64,000 nt of DNA from Fulvivirga marina (lineage in GTDB: Bacteria; Bacteroidota; Bacteroidia; Cytophagales; Cyclobacteriaceae), in assembly GCF_016775155.1 (NCBI RefSeq), contig NZ_JAEUGD010000042.1, forward strand, positions 620,001 through 684,000, in the 5' to 3' direction. Shown one piece after another: positions 25,644-34,759 of the stretch. Each line of letters begins with the position of its first letter. Position 1 is the stretch's first letter. A program made the translations under genes and the position numbers. The notes below the pieces were generated by a model. That model worked only from the letters and a program-made list of their open reading frames with translations, was not told the origin of the DNA and ran no database searches.

Positions 25644-25870
25644 CTGCCAGGCTCGAATACAGCCACCCTCAGTTCTGTCATCACAACAAGGACAGCGGGA
25701 AGTTGTCCCTTTATTCTGCAGAAGCGTACCGGTTAGCTATTCGGATTGAGCTTGTTTCCCATAATAGAAACTTGCTTCTTCATTCGTGCTTCTTTCATGG
25801 CAATAAACTGTGCTTTATTTACCAACAACCCTACAGTAAAAGTGTCTGACACTACCCAAAAGCAAGGTCA

Positions 25871-27439
25871 TCAAGCCGCTTTCCTTTGCTTTTTTAATAT
25901 GACCTGAGCCTTCTCACTAATGACCTCCGCTACCGAACGCTTTTGTATCTTACATTCGAGCCAAGCAATAATGTCAAAATAAATAAAAGCCCTTTTTTCA
26001 TAAGGATTACTTTGTAATGGGAGAAGCTGTTTTCTCAGTTTCTTAAACTCAGGTATAAGCTTGTCTTCGGTAAATCTATAGCTGAGCTTTTTCAGAAACT
26101 TGAGAATATATTTTTGGAAATCATACATATCGTCCTTTTTGAGTAGGAAGCGATAGGTCGATCTGATGTAGTAGTCTATTACATCTACATTGCCAAGTTC
26201 GTAATGGCTAATCAGGTTTAGTATTCTGGCAAACGAGTGAATGTCTTCTCTGATATCTACCTTGTCAGAATTGATTATCCGATTCAGCCATGAGATGGCA
26301 TCGCTGTAGTTGGAGTTTCCAAAATAAAGACAGGCAATTTTATAGTACATGATCATGGTGGAGTGGTTGTCCAGTTGAGTGATGAACTGCTCCAGACCCG
26401 GTTTGATCTTGGTGAGTAGCGAAACCCCAAGGTCAAAATCACCCAGCATAAAAAAACGATTGAACTCATGTACATAAGAATATTTTAACAACTTCAACCG
26501 GATGTTTTCGTTGATCACGTTTTTGGGAAATTGTCTGATCTCTCGTAATTGTCTGCTGGTTTCTACAAACTCATAATATTTGTAGATTTTATATTGCGCA
26601 ATCATCAGGTTGTTGATAGCGCTCAAGTACATATCTACTTTGGATATTCTGATCTCCTTGTGCTTGTCAAAAAGGGCTACCCATTTTTTAGCAAACTTAT
26701 AACCGTTCTCAAAATCCTGGATGAAAAAGTAATAGTTTACAAAAAGACTGTACAGGTTGAGTTTTTCGTTCAGTGAAAGCTCCTCTTCATTGAAGCTGGG
26801 CATGCTGATACTGAACATATTCACTATTTTCTCATAATCAGACTTGTTTCTGATAAAGCCTATTTTATAATATAATGAGTTTAGCTTTACTGACAGGTTA
26901 GTAAATGAATTGATATTGTTGATCCGGTTGTTTGTGTCCTGCACTTCTTCAATGATCCGGTTTACCCGGTTTTGGTTACCCGGTCCAACCGTTTGGGTAA
27001 GTACATTCTTTTCCCATTTTAGTATCTCCAGCTGTAGTTCAAGGTTATCAATCTTATGGGCTTGCTTTTTAGCCTTTTTCAAAACTGTAGCACACTGATC
27101 ATACAAACTCCTGTTAAATAAAATCTGTGCATGATCAATCATTTCCCTGATCTGAATGTCCAGAACTGTGGATTGGTTATATTGTCTGATACCCTGTAAT
27201 ATCTTTTTATAAAGATGGGCTTTAAGGTTTGAAAGCTGTTTTGGATTAATAGAAGGGTCCTTTTTTAATAATGCCTCTTCATCAAAGTGCCCCTGAGTAT
27301 CTATCAGATCAAAGAGTCTGATATACTTTTTGTCATGGCCGCTTTCTTCAGCGCTTACAAAGAGTCTGAAATAGCGTTTCTCACTTTTCTTTAGGGACTT
27401 TATCAGGTGGAACAAGGCGTCAGACTTCTTCTTTGACAT
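25871..27439 (-). CDS. Large helical-repeat protein, unknown function
   Basis: 522 aa, no signal peptide. Almost wholly alpha-helical with TPR-like spacing (VLKKAKKQAHKIDNLELQLEI, YYKIACLYFGNSNYSDAISWL). The basic N-terminus (KSLKKSEKRYFRLFVSAEES) resembles a conserved Bacteroidota family of cytoplasmic helical proteins whose role is not known. Monocistronic and divergent from leuA. Protein-protein interaction scaffold is the only safe statement. Confidence 0.7.
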   Translation of the reverse strand: MSKKKSDALFHLIKSLKKSEKRYFRLFVSAEESGHDKKYIRLFDLIDTQGHFDEEALLKKDPSINPKQLSNLKAHLYKKILQGIRQYNQSTVLDIQIREMIDHAQILFNRSLYDQCATVLKKAKKQAHKIDNLELQLEILKWEKNVLTQTVGPGNQNRVNRIIEEVQDTNNRINNINSFTNLSVKLNSLYYKIGFIRNKSDYEKIVNMFSISMPSFNEEELSLNEKLNLYSLFVNYYFFIQDFENGYKFAKKWVALFDKHKEIRISKVDMYLSAINNLMIAQYKIYKYYEFVETSRQLREIRQFPKNVINENIRLKLLKYSYVHEFNRFFMLGDFDLGVSLLTKIKPGLEQFITQLDNHSTMIMYYKIACLYFGNSNYSDAISWLNRIINSDKVDIREDIHSFARILNLISHYELGNVDVIDYYIRSTYRFLLKKDDMYDFQKYILKFLKKLSYRFTEDKLIPEFKKLRKQLLPLQSNPYEKRAFIYFDIIAWLECKIQKRSVAEVISEKAQVILKKQRKAA

Positions 27440-27607
27440 CGTAATTATAAGGTAAATAATATTAGCCCAATTTAGGTAATATTATTGTTTTATGCTAAAA
27501 GTATTCTTTTAGAAACTGTAATTAATCGATTTTTAGGTATTTACAGCGGCTGTTATTCCCCATACATTTGATCTAATAAAGTTGATTATAATGAGAAGAA
27601 ATAGCCT

Positions 27608-28774
27608 ATGAGTAACCGCATTCAAATTTTCGATACTACCCTAAGGGATGGAGAGCAAGTGCCAGGGTGTGGATTGTCTAAGAAAGAGAAGATAATTATA
27701 GCGAAAGCACTGGAAGAGCTGGGGGTAGATATCATAGAAGCCGGTTTCCCTATTTCCAGTCCTGGGGATTTTGAGGCTGTCAAAGCTGTGTCAAAAGAGG
27801 TTGGAGATGTTACGGTATGCGCTTTGTCACGAGCAGTAGAGAAAGATATAGAGTGTGCAGCAGAAGCACTTAAATACGCAAAAAGGCCAAGAATACATAC
27901 AGGGATCGGTACGTCGGATCAACATGTATTTACAAAAATACGAACGACCAGAGAAGATATACTTGAGCGTGCTAAAGGATGTGTGCGCTACGCTAGAAAG
28001 TTTGTTGGCGATGTAGAGTTTTATGCCGAAGATGCTGGGCGTACCGATAATGAGTTTTTGGCTCAGGTTGTAGAAGCTGTAATTAAAGAAGGAGCAACCG
28101 TGGTCAATATTCCTGATACCACTGGTTATTGTTTGCCTGAAGAATATGGTAAGAAGATCAAATATTTGATTGATAATGTTAAAGGAATAGAAAATGCAAT
28201 AATATCTACCCACTGTCATAATGACCTTGGACTTTCTACTGCTAATAGTATTGAAGCGATCAAAAACGGAGCTCGTCAAATAGAGTGTACTATTAACGGA
28301 ATCGGGGAAAGAGCAGGGAATACTTCACTTGAAGAGGTAGTTATGATCCTGAAAAAGCATCACTGGCTCAATTTTGAAACCGGTATCAATACACGTCAGA
28401 TCTATCCGATCAGCCAACTCGTATCAACTACTATGAACATGCCTGTACAGCCCAACAAAGCTATTGTTGGTAGCAATGCATTTGCTCACTCTTCTGGTAT
28501 TCACCAGGATGGTGTGATCAAAAACAGGGATAACTATGAAATTATCGATCCCGAGGAGGTTGGTGTAAATGAGTCTTCAATCATTTTAACGGCAAGAAGT
28601 GGCAGAGCTGCATTGAATTTCCGAATTGGCAAATTAGGTGTGCAGTTGAGCAAAGATCAATTGGAGCATGTGTACCAGAGGTTTTTGCAGGTAGCAGACA
28701 GGGTTACAGTTGTCAATGATGCAGAGCTTAAAAACCTCGTCAGTAAATACCTTATCACCAACGTTAATTTTTAA
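27608..28774 (+). CDS. leuA: 2-isopropylmalate synthase, short form
   Basis: 388 aa. HMGL-like TIM barrel with the start [17 protein letters not shown], the metal-binding HCHNDLGLS and the GIHQDG motif. It joins acetyl-CoA and 2-oxoisovalerate, the first step to leucine. The C-terminal allosteric LeuA dimer domain (about 130 residues, site of leucine feedback) is missing, so feedback inhibition of the usual type is not expected. Homocitrate or citramalate synthase are alternatives on sequence alone, but leuCDB follow directly. A six-codon ORF (27591-27611) overlaps the ATG as ATGA. Confidence 0.9.
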   Translation: MSNRIQIFDTTLRDGEQVPGCGLSKKEKIIIAKALEELGVDIIEAGFPISSPGDFEAVKAVSKEVGDVTVCALSRAVEKDIECAAEALKYAKRPRIHTGIGTSDQHVFTKIRTTREDILERAKGCVRYARKFVGDVEFYAEDAGRTDNEFLAQVVEAVIKEGATVVNIPDTTGYCLPEEYGKKIKYLIDNVKGIENAIISTHCHNDLGLSTANSIEAIKNGARQIECTINGIGERAGNTSLEEVVMILKKHHWLNFETGINTRQIYPISQLVSTTMNMPVQPNKAIVGSNAFAHSSGIHQDGVIKNRDNYEIIDPEEVGVNESSIILTARSGRAALNFRIGKLGVQLSKDQLEHVYQRFLQVADRVTVVNDAELKNLVSKYLITNVNF

Positions 28775-28788
28775 AAAGAGAGTTTCTT

Positions 28789-30189
28789 ATGGCGGGTAAA
28801 ACATTATTCGATAAGATATGGGATAAACATGTGGTTCATCAAGTAGAAAATGGACCGCAAGCTTTATATATAGACCGTCACTTTATTCACGAAGTGACGA
28901 GTCCACAGGCATTTAATGGGTTAAAGGCGCGGGGCATTGGTGTGTTCAGACCAGAAAAGACCATAGCTACTGCTGATCATAATGTGCCTACAGAAAATCA
29001 GCATTTGCCAATTAAAGATCAGCTTTCAAGGCACCAGGTAAATACCCTGGTTGAAAACTGTAAAGAGTTTGGAGTTGAGTTATATGGTCTGGGGCATCCT
29101 TACCAGGGTATTGTACATGTAATTGGCCCGGAGTTAGGAATCACACAGCCAGGGATGACAATCGTATGTGGTGACAGTCATACTTCTACTCATGGAGCAT
29201 TCGGAAGCATTGCCTTTGGTATTGGTACTAGTGAAGTAGAGCAGGTGTTTGCCACACAGTGCATTCTTCAGAAGAAGCCTATGAAGATGAAGATACAGGT
29301 AGATGGTAAGCTCAAAAAGGGTGTGTTATCAAAGGATATTATACTACACATTATTTCGATGCTAACTACCAGTGGTTGTACTGGGTATTTTGTGGAGTTT
29401 ATGGGAACAACTATACAGGAATTATCCATGGAAGCTCGCATGACAATCTGCAACATGAGCATAGAAATGGGGGCACGAGGAGGAATGATAGCTCCGGATG
29501 AGACCACTTTTAGCTATTTGAAAGGTAGAGAGTTTGCTCCTAAAGGGGACGTTTGGGAGAAAAAGCTTGAATACTGGAAGACCTTAAAAACAGATGAAGA
29601 TGCTGTTTTTGATAAAGAGTTTTATTTCAATGCCGATGATATTGATCCTATGATCACCTATGGTACCAATCCAGCTATGGGCATTAGCATAACAGGAAAT
29701 ATACCTGCTACATCAAATGGGAGTACTGATCCTAACCTGAAAAAGGCCTTGCAATACATGGACCTGCAAGGAGGTGCTCAATTATTGGGTAAAAAGATAG
29801 ACTACGTTTTTATTGGTAGCTGTACCAATTCCAGAATAGAGGACCTTAGGCTGGTAGCTGAGTTGGTAAAAGGAAAGAAAAAAGCTGACCACGTACATGC
29901 CATGATCATACCAGGGTCACGTCAGGTTGAATTGCAGGCTCGGTCTGAAGGATTGGATAAAATATTGGAAGGTGCAGGCTTTGAGTTAAGGCAGCCAGGC
30001 TGTTCCGCTTGTCTTGGAATGAATGAAGACAAAGTTCCTAAAGGGATGTACTGTGTTTCAACCTCTAACAGAAACTTTGAAGGGCGGCAAGGGCCGGGAG
30101 CGCGCACTATGCTCGCCAGCCCATTAACGGCAGCAGCAGCTGCTATTAATGGCTATATAACAGATGTAAGAGAGATGATTGATAAATAA
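28789..30189 (+). CDS. leuC: 3-isopropylmalate dehydratase large subunit
   Basis: 466 aa aconitase-family subunit. Substrate and cluster motifs are intact: [27 protein letters not shown] with a cluster Cys, and [13 protein letters not shown] with the two other [4Fe-4S] ligands. Together with LeuD it isomerises 2-isopropylmalate to 3-isopropylmalate. It starts 14 bp after leuA, and leuD follows four bases after its stop. Confidence 0.96.
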   Translation: MAGKTLFDKIWDKHVVHQVENGPQALYIDRHFIHEVTSPQAFNGLKARGIGVFRPEKTIATADHNVPTENQHLPIKDQLSRHQVNTLVENCKEFGVELYGLGHPYQGIVHVIGPELGITQPGMTIVCGDSHTSTHGAFGSIAFGIGTSEVEQVFATQCILQKKPMKMKIQVDGKLKKGVLSKDIILHIISMLTTSGCTGYFVEFMGTTIQELSMEARMTICNMSIEMGARGGMIAPDETTFSYLKGREFAPKGDVWEKKLEYWKTLKTDEDAVFDKEFYFNADDIDPMITYGTNPAMGISITGNIPATSNGSTDPNLKKALQYMDLQGGAQLLGKKIDYVFIGSCTNSRIEDLRLVAELVKGKKKADHVHAMIIPGSRQVELQARSEGLDKILEGAGFELRQPGCSACLGMNEDKVPKGMYCVSTSNRNFEGRQGPGARTMLASPLTAAAAAINGYITDVREMIDK

Positions 30190-30193
30190 AAGC

Positions 30194-30784
30194 ATGGAAA
30201 AATTTACAACCCTGACATCAACTTGTGTTCCAGTGCCATTGCAGGATGTGGATACAGATCAGATAATTCCAGCCAGATTCTTAAAGGCAACTACCCGAGA
30301 GGGGTTTGGTGACAATCTTTTTTGTGATTGGAGATACAAGGAGGATGGTCAGCTCAATGAAGAGTTTGTGTTGAACGATAAAAAATATAAGGGAGAAATT
30401 TTGGTAGCAGGGAAGAATTTTGGCTGTGGATCCAGCCGTGAGCATGCTGCATGGGCCATCTATGACTATGGTTTTAAAGTAGTTGTATCTAGTTTTTTTG
30501 CAGATATTTTTAAGAATAATGCATTAAATAATGGCTTGCTTCCTGTACAAGTTACAGATGTTTTTCTGGATCAGGTTTTCGCAACCATTGAGAATGACCC
30601 TGAAGCAAAGATTAGAATCAGTCTGCAAGATCAGGAAATAAGCGTTGTTGGATCCAACCTCGTGGAGAACTTCGAGATTAACCCATATAAGAAGCTTTGC
30701 CTTCAAAAAGGGTATGATGATATAGATTTCCTTTTGAGCAAAATTGATGAGATCGAAAAGTATGAATTGATGGAGAAGGATTAA
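30194..30784 (+). CDS. leuD: 3-isopropylmalate dehydratase small subunit
   Basis: 196 aa from ATG at 30194 ([10 protein letters not shown]). An in-frame TTG at 30179 inside leuC is a less likely start. The swivelling-domain motifs [13 protein letters not shown] and [17 protein letters not shown] are present. Forms the LeuCD isomerase with the upstream product. The leuB ATG is 76 bp downstream, so the four leu genes appear to be one transcript. Confidence 0.95.
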   Translation: MEKFTTLTSTCVPVPLQDVDTDQIIPARFLKATTREGFGDNLFCDWRYKEDGQLNEEFVLNDKKYKGEILVAGKNFGCGSSREHAAWAIYDYGFKVVVSSFFADIFKNNALNNGLLPVQVTDVFLDQVFATIENDPEAKIRISLQDQEISVVGSNLVENFEINPYKKLCLQKGYDDIDFLLSKIDEIEKYELMEKD

Positions 30785-30860
30785 TGACAGTTGAGACGGT
30801 CCTGGGGGAGCTTTTGGTTTGATTTTTCAGGACTGTTTCTTTAACCATGTAAAATATAAT

Positions 30861-31937
30861 ATGAAAAAACATATAGCAGTATTATCTGGAGATGGTATAG
30901 GCCCGGAAGTAACGGCCCAGGCATTAAAGGTGCTAAAAGCAGTTGGAGAAGTTTATGGCCATGAGTTTGCTTACAAAGAAGCTCTAGTAGGTGCCTGTGC
31001 TATTGATGCCACAGGTAACCCGTTTCCGGAAGAGACAGAGCAAGTGTGTCAGCAAGCTGATGCTATTCTTTTTGGAGCTATTGGTCACCCAAAATATGAT
31101 AACGATCCCAAAGCTAAAGTCAGACCAGAGCAGGGGTTATTAGCTATGAGAAAGAAGCTGGGCCTGTTTTCCAATGTCCGCCCGGTTAAGAGTTATAAAG
31201 CACTGTTACCCATTTCCCCACTTAAAGAGGAAATTATAGATGGTACTGACTTTGTTGTTTTTCGTGAGTTGACCGGTGGTATTTATTTTGGGCAGCCTAG
31301 AGGTCGTTCTGAGGATGGTAAAAATGCTTTTGATACCTGTGCATACTCAACAGATGAAATTACCAGGGTTTCCAGGTTAGCATTTGAAGCTGCGCAGAAT
31401 AGAAGAAAGAAAGTGACACTAGTGGATAAAGCCAACGTATTGGCTACTTCCAGGCTATGGAGAGAAACAGTTAAAGAACTGGTGTCAGAATACCCTGATG
31501 TAGAACTGGATTTTATGTTCGTTGATAATGCGGCCATGAAAATCATTCAGAACCCGCGTGATTTTGATGTAGTGCTCACTGAAAATATGTTTGGAGATAT
31601 CATTACTGATGAAGCTTCTGTTATTTCAGGGTCTCTTGGTATGCTGCCTTCAGCATCCATTGGCTTGAACCAGAGTTTATATGAGCCAATTCATGGATCA
31701 TATCCTCAGGCAGCAGGAAAGAATATTGCTAACCCCTTTGGAGCCATACTTTCAGCAGCTATGCTTCTCGAGTATTCATTTGGGATGATAGAGGAGAGCA
31801 AGGCTATCAATGATGCTGTGATGCAGGCCATGGATGAAGGTTTTGTTACTGAAGATATCAATAAAGATCAAGCTAAGGGAACCGAGGAAGTAGGTGATCA
31901 CGTGACAGAATATATCAAGCAATTGACCACAGTTTAA
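30861..31937 (+). CDS. leuB: 3-isopropylmalate dehydrogenase
   Basis: 358 aa from ATG at 30861 (MKKHIAVLSGDGIGPEV). An upstream in-frame TTG-type start at 30819 would add 14 residues unlike the family. Motifs include the FGAIGHPKYD region, FRELTGGIYFGQPRG, DKANVLATSRLWR and the NAD-site segment EPIHGSYPQAAGKNIANPFG. Oxidatively decarboxylates 3-isopropylmalate to 2-oxoisocaproate. It ends 245 bp before ilvE; that gap holds a separate promoter and a leader attenuator. Confidence 0.95.
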   Translation: MKKHIAVLSGDGIGPEVTAQALKVLKAVGEVYGHEFAYKEALVGACAIDATGNPFPEETEQVCQQADAILFGAIGHPKYDNDPKAKVRPEQGLLAMRKKLGLFSNVRPVKSYKALLPISPLKEEIIDGTDFVVFRELTGGIYFGQPRGRSEDGKNAFDTCAYSTDEITRVSRLAFEAAQNRRKKVTLVDKANVLATSRLWRETVKELVSEYPDVELDFMFVDNAAMKIIQNPRDFDVVLTENMFGDIITDEASVISGSLGMLPSASIGLNQSLYEPIHGSYPQAAGKNIANPFGAILSAAMLLEYSFGMIEESKAINDAVMQAMDEGFVTEDINKDQAKGTEEVGDHVTEYIKQLTTV

Positions 31938-31969
31938 ATATAGGGCTATGAAAAAAAATAATAAATGCA

Positions 31970-32002
31970 GTTGCGCTTTCAGGAATTTTTTGCCTAGCTT
32001 TA
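31970..32002 (+). promoter_or_regulatory. Possible promoter of the ilv operon
   Basis: GTTG (31970-31973), a 21-nt spacer and TAGCTTTA (31995-32002) approach the phylum consensus TTTG-N19-21-TAnnTTTG, with one mismatch in each box. It would give a very short 5' end before the leader ATG at 32018, typical of attenuators. Confidence 0.45.
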
Positions 32003-32017
32003 TTTCAAGAAATAAAA

Positions 32018-32092
32018 ATGAAGAACCAGAATACCATCATATCACTAGTCATTATTAGCGTCATTATTATGATAGCGACAGGGGACTGGTGA
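32018..32092 (+). CDS. ilv leader peptide rich in Ile/Val (24 aa)
   Basis: A 24-aa ORF lies between leuB and ilvE. Its residues 7-19 read IISLVIISVIIMI; in all it has seven Ile, two Val and one Leu. An intrinsic terminator follows 24 nt after the TGA. Size, composition and place are those of ilv-type attenuation leaders such as ilvL of enteric bacteria. Ribosome stalling for lack of charged tRNA-Ile/Val would favour transcription of ilvEDBNCA. A short membrane peptide is the alternative. Confidence 0.78.
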   Translation: MKNQNTIISLVIISVIIMIATGDW

Positions 32093-32131
32093 ACATAGGT
32101 ATATCTAAAAATATGTAAAGCGCCATCCCCT
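32079..32131 (+). promoter_or_regulatory. Candidate antiterminator pairing of the ilv attenuator
   Basis: AGGGGA near the end of the leader ORF (about 32080-32085) is the exact complement of TCCCCT in the terminator left arm and loop (32126-32131). The first element is covered by a ribosome at the leader stop codon but free when a ribosome stalls in the Ile/Val run. This is the same logic as at the Cys attenuator. Only six pairs are seen. Confidence 0.5.
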
Positions 32132-32149
32132 ACGGATGGCGCTTTTTTT
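32117..32149 (+). terminator. Intrinsic terminator of the ilv attenuator
   Basis: AAAGCGCCATCC (32117-32128), loop CCTAC, and GGATGGCGCTTT (32134-32145) form a 12-bp stem running into a T-run to 32149. It lies 34 bp before the ilvE start and therefore inside the upstream leader of the operon, not behind a structural gene other than leuB. Confidence 0.9.
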
Positions 32150-32182
32150 ATGTCCAATTTTTAATAAACAACTTCTAAAGCC

Positions 32183-33073
32183 ATGTATTACAACGACGAC
32201 ACCATAGTTTTCCACGACGGAAAATGGCTAAAAGCCGGAGAGGCTAAAGCGAGTTTGTACGACCAGACCTTACATTACGGAAATGGAGTATTTGAAGGAA
32301 TACGCTCGTACAAAAATGTAAACGGATGTAACATTTTCAAAGCGAAGGAGCACTACGACAGGTTACAGTACTCCGCTGAAAAAATGCACGTCAACCTGTC
32401 ATACTCAACAGAAGAGCTGATTAACATTACTTACGAGCTTCTGGATAGAAATAACCTGCGCGATGCTTATATCCGTCCGGTAGTCTACTCTGGTCCATAC
32501 ATGGGGTTAACTCCTGCAGAAGAAACGCACGTGTTTATTGCTGCTTGGGAATGGGCTAAATATTTGGGTACTAATCCGCTGCACGTCATGGTGTCTTCGT
32601 ATCAGCGGCCTAACCCGAAATCATGCCACGTTGAGGCTAAAGTTGTCGGACATTACACAAATTCTATTCTTGCTACCACCGAGGCCAAGCGTCTGGGGTA
32701 TGATGAGGGCTTATTGCTAGACATGCATGGGAATGTTGCAGAAGGCTCGGGTGCCAACTTCTTTTTTGAAAAAGAGGGTACACTTTACACTCCGCCAGCA
32801 GGAAATATTTTACCGGGAATAACCCGCTCAACAGTGATAGAACTTGCCCGCGAACTAGACATCAGGGTAGTGGAGAAGCATTTCACTGTAGATGAAGTGT
32901 ATGGTGCAGATAACGCCTTCTTTACGGGCACGGCCGTTGAGATAGCACCAATCGCTTCGCTTAATGGAGAAAAATTTAAAGGTAATTGGGAAGATTCTGC
33001 CGGACATAATATCTACCTCATGTACAGGCAGAAAGTAAAGTTTAATGAATATCAGGGATTGACAATCGTTTAA
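32183..33073 (+). CDS. ilvE: Branched-chain amino acid aminotransferase
   Basis: 296-aa class IV aminotransferase. GNGVFEGIRSYK (about 34-45) and the PLP lysine in EAKVVGHYTNSILA (about 152-165) are present, with GSGANFFFEKEG further on. Transfers amino groups to and from the 2-oxo acids of Val, Ile and Leu. First structural gene after the Ile/Val leader attenuator; ilvD begins three bases past its stop. Confidence 0.94.
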   Translation: MYYNDDTIVFHDGKWLKAGEAKASLYDQTLHYGNGVFEGIRSYKNVNGCNIFKAKEHYDRLQYSAEKMHVNLSYSTEELINITYELLDRNNLRDAYIRPVVYSGPYMGLTPAEETHVFIAAWEWAKYLGTNPLHVMVSSYQRPNPKSCHVEAKVVGHYTNSILATTEAKRLGYDEGLLLDMHGNVAEGSGANFFFEKEGTLYTPPAGNILPGITRSTVIELARELDIRVVEKHFTVDEVYGADNAFFTGTAVEIAPIASLNGEKFKGNWEDSAGHNIYLMYRQKVKFNEYQGLTIV

Positions 33074-33076
33074 ATA

Positions 33077-34756
33077 ATGCAAAAAGTATTAAATAAATAT
33101 AGCCAAAAAGTAACTCAGGATCCTACACAGCCGGCTGCACAGGCCATGCTACACGCCATTGGTCTTACTGATGAGGATCTTAAAAAACCTCAGGTAGGTA
33201 TAGTAAGTACAGGGTTCGAAGGGAACCCTTGCAATATGCACCTGAATGATTTGGCAAAGGTAGTGAAGAAAGGAACCATCAGTAACGAACTGATTGGGCT
33301 GATCTTCAACACTATTGGAGTTAGTGATGGTATTTCTATGGGCACACCTGGCATGCGATATAGCTTGCCATCAAGAGATATTATTGCTGACTCCATTGAA
33401 ACTGTGGTTAACGCCCAGTCATATGATGGGTTGGTAGCCGTGGTTGGATGTGATAAAAATATGCCTGGTGCCATGATGGCCATGGGGCGTTTAAACCGTC
33501 CGGCGATATTGATTTATGGGGGGACCATAGCACCTGGGTGTTACCGCGACAAAAAGCTTGACGTAGTTTCTGCATTTGAAGCTTTGGGGCAAAAAATGGC
33601 AGGCTCAATTTCTCAGGAGGATTTTCAGGGAATAGTATCTCATGCCTGCCCCGGCCCTGGCGCATGTGGTGGTATGTACACTGCCAACACCATGGCCTCT
33701 GCAATAGAGGCTCTAGGATTGAGTCTTCCATTCAGCTCATCTAATCCTGCACAAAGTCCCGAAAAGGAAAATGAGTGTGTGTTGGCAGGAGAAGCCATTA
33801 AGTATTTGATATATAATGATATCAAGCCAAGAGATATCGTTACAGCGAAGTCATTTGAAAATGCGGTAGCACTGATAACCGTGCTGGGTGGCTCAACAAA
33901 TGCTGTACTACACCTGCTGGCTATTGCTAAAGCTTTTGAAGTACCGCTTACCCTTTCAGATTTTCAAAAGGTGAGTGAAAGAACACCTCTGTTGGCAGAT
34001 CTTAAGCCAAGTGGTAAATATCTCATGGAGGACCTGCACCGGGAAGGGGGAGTGCCCGCCGTAATGAAAATGATGCTGGACGAAGGCCTGCTTCATGGGG
34101 ATTGTTTGACTATTACCGGTAAGTCAATCAAAGAAAACCTTGAAGCTGTAAATGGTTTGAGTGACAGTCAGCCAATCATTAGTCCGGTTGATAAACCGAT
34201 TAAGGAAACTGGGCACATCAGAATATTAAAAGGTAATCTAGCCCCAGAAGGAGCTGTAGCAAAGATCACTGGTAAAGAGGGAGAGGTGTTTGAAGGGACA
34301 GCCCGGGTTTTTGAGGGCGAATTTGATGCCAATGATGGGCTGGCGGCAGGCAAAGTAAAATCGGGTGATGTAGTTGTGATCCGATATGAAGGACCTAAGG
34401 GGGGGCCCGGTATGCCTGAAATGTTGAAACCGACCTCGTCTATCATGGGAGCAGGGTTAGGTAAAGAAGTGGCATTGATCACCGATGGTAGGTTTTCGGG
34501 AGGAACCCATGGGTTTGTAGTGGGACATATAACCCCTGAGGCCCAGGAAGGAGGACCGCTTGCCATCGTAAAAGATGGTGATGTGATCCGTATTGATGCC
34601 AAAAATGACACCATTGATTTACTCATTGATGAGGCTGAGATGAAAGACAGATTCAGTAAATGGGTAGCACCGCCACTTAAGAAAACAAGTGGAGTACTGT
34701 ATAAATATGCTAAGAATGTTTCATCCGCATCGCAGGGATGCATAACTGATCAATAA
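33077..34756 (+). CDS. ilvD: Dihydroxy-acid dehydratase
   Basis: 559 aa. The Fe-S cysteines occur in [23 protein letters not shown] and [17 protein letters not shown], and the C-terminal substrate motif [19 protein letters not shown] is intact. Converts dihydroxy acids to 2-oxo acids in Val and Ile synthesis. Three bases separate it from both neighbours, ilvE and ilvB. Confidence 0.96.
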   Translation: MQKVLNKYSQKVTQDPTQPAAQAMLHAIGLTDEDLKKPQVGIVSTGFEGNPCNMHLNDLAKVVKKGTISNELIGLIFNTIGVSDGISMGTPGMRYSLPSRDIIADSIETVVNAQSYDGLVAVVGCDKNMPGAMMAMGRLNRPAILIYGGTIAPGCYRDKKLDVVSAFEALGQKMAGSISQEDFQGIVSHACPGPGACGGMYTANTMASAIEALGLSLPFSSSNPAQSPEKENECVLAGEAIKYLIYNDIKPRDIVTAKSFENAVALITVLGGSTNAVLHLLAIAKAFEVPLTLSDFQKVSERTPLLADLKPSGKYLMEDLHREGGVPAVMKMMLDEGLLHGDCLTITGKSIKENLEAVNGLSDSQPIISPVDKPIKETGHIRILKGNLAPEGAVAKITGKEGEVFEGTARVFEGEFDANDGLAAGKVKSGDVVVIRYEGPKGGPGMPEMLKPTSSIMGAGLGKEVALITDGRFSGGTHGFVVGHITPEAQEGGPLAIVKDGDVIRIDAKNDTIDLLIDEAEMKDRFSKWVAPPLKKTSGVLYKYAKNVSSASQGCITDQ

Positions 34757-34759
34757 ATT

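Noticed and set aside
27440-27611. Leucine leader peptide before leuA
   Set aside because: Only a six-codon ORF with one Leu codon and no terminator hairpin were found.
31948-32058. 36-codon ORF (MKKNNKCSCAF...) before the ilv leader
   Set aside because: Overlaps the predicted promoter and the Ile/Val leader in another frame, and has no biased composition fitting the operon.
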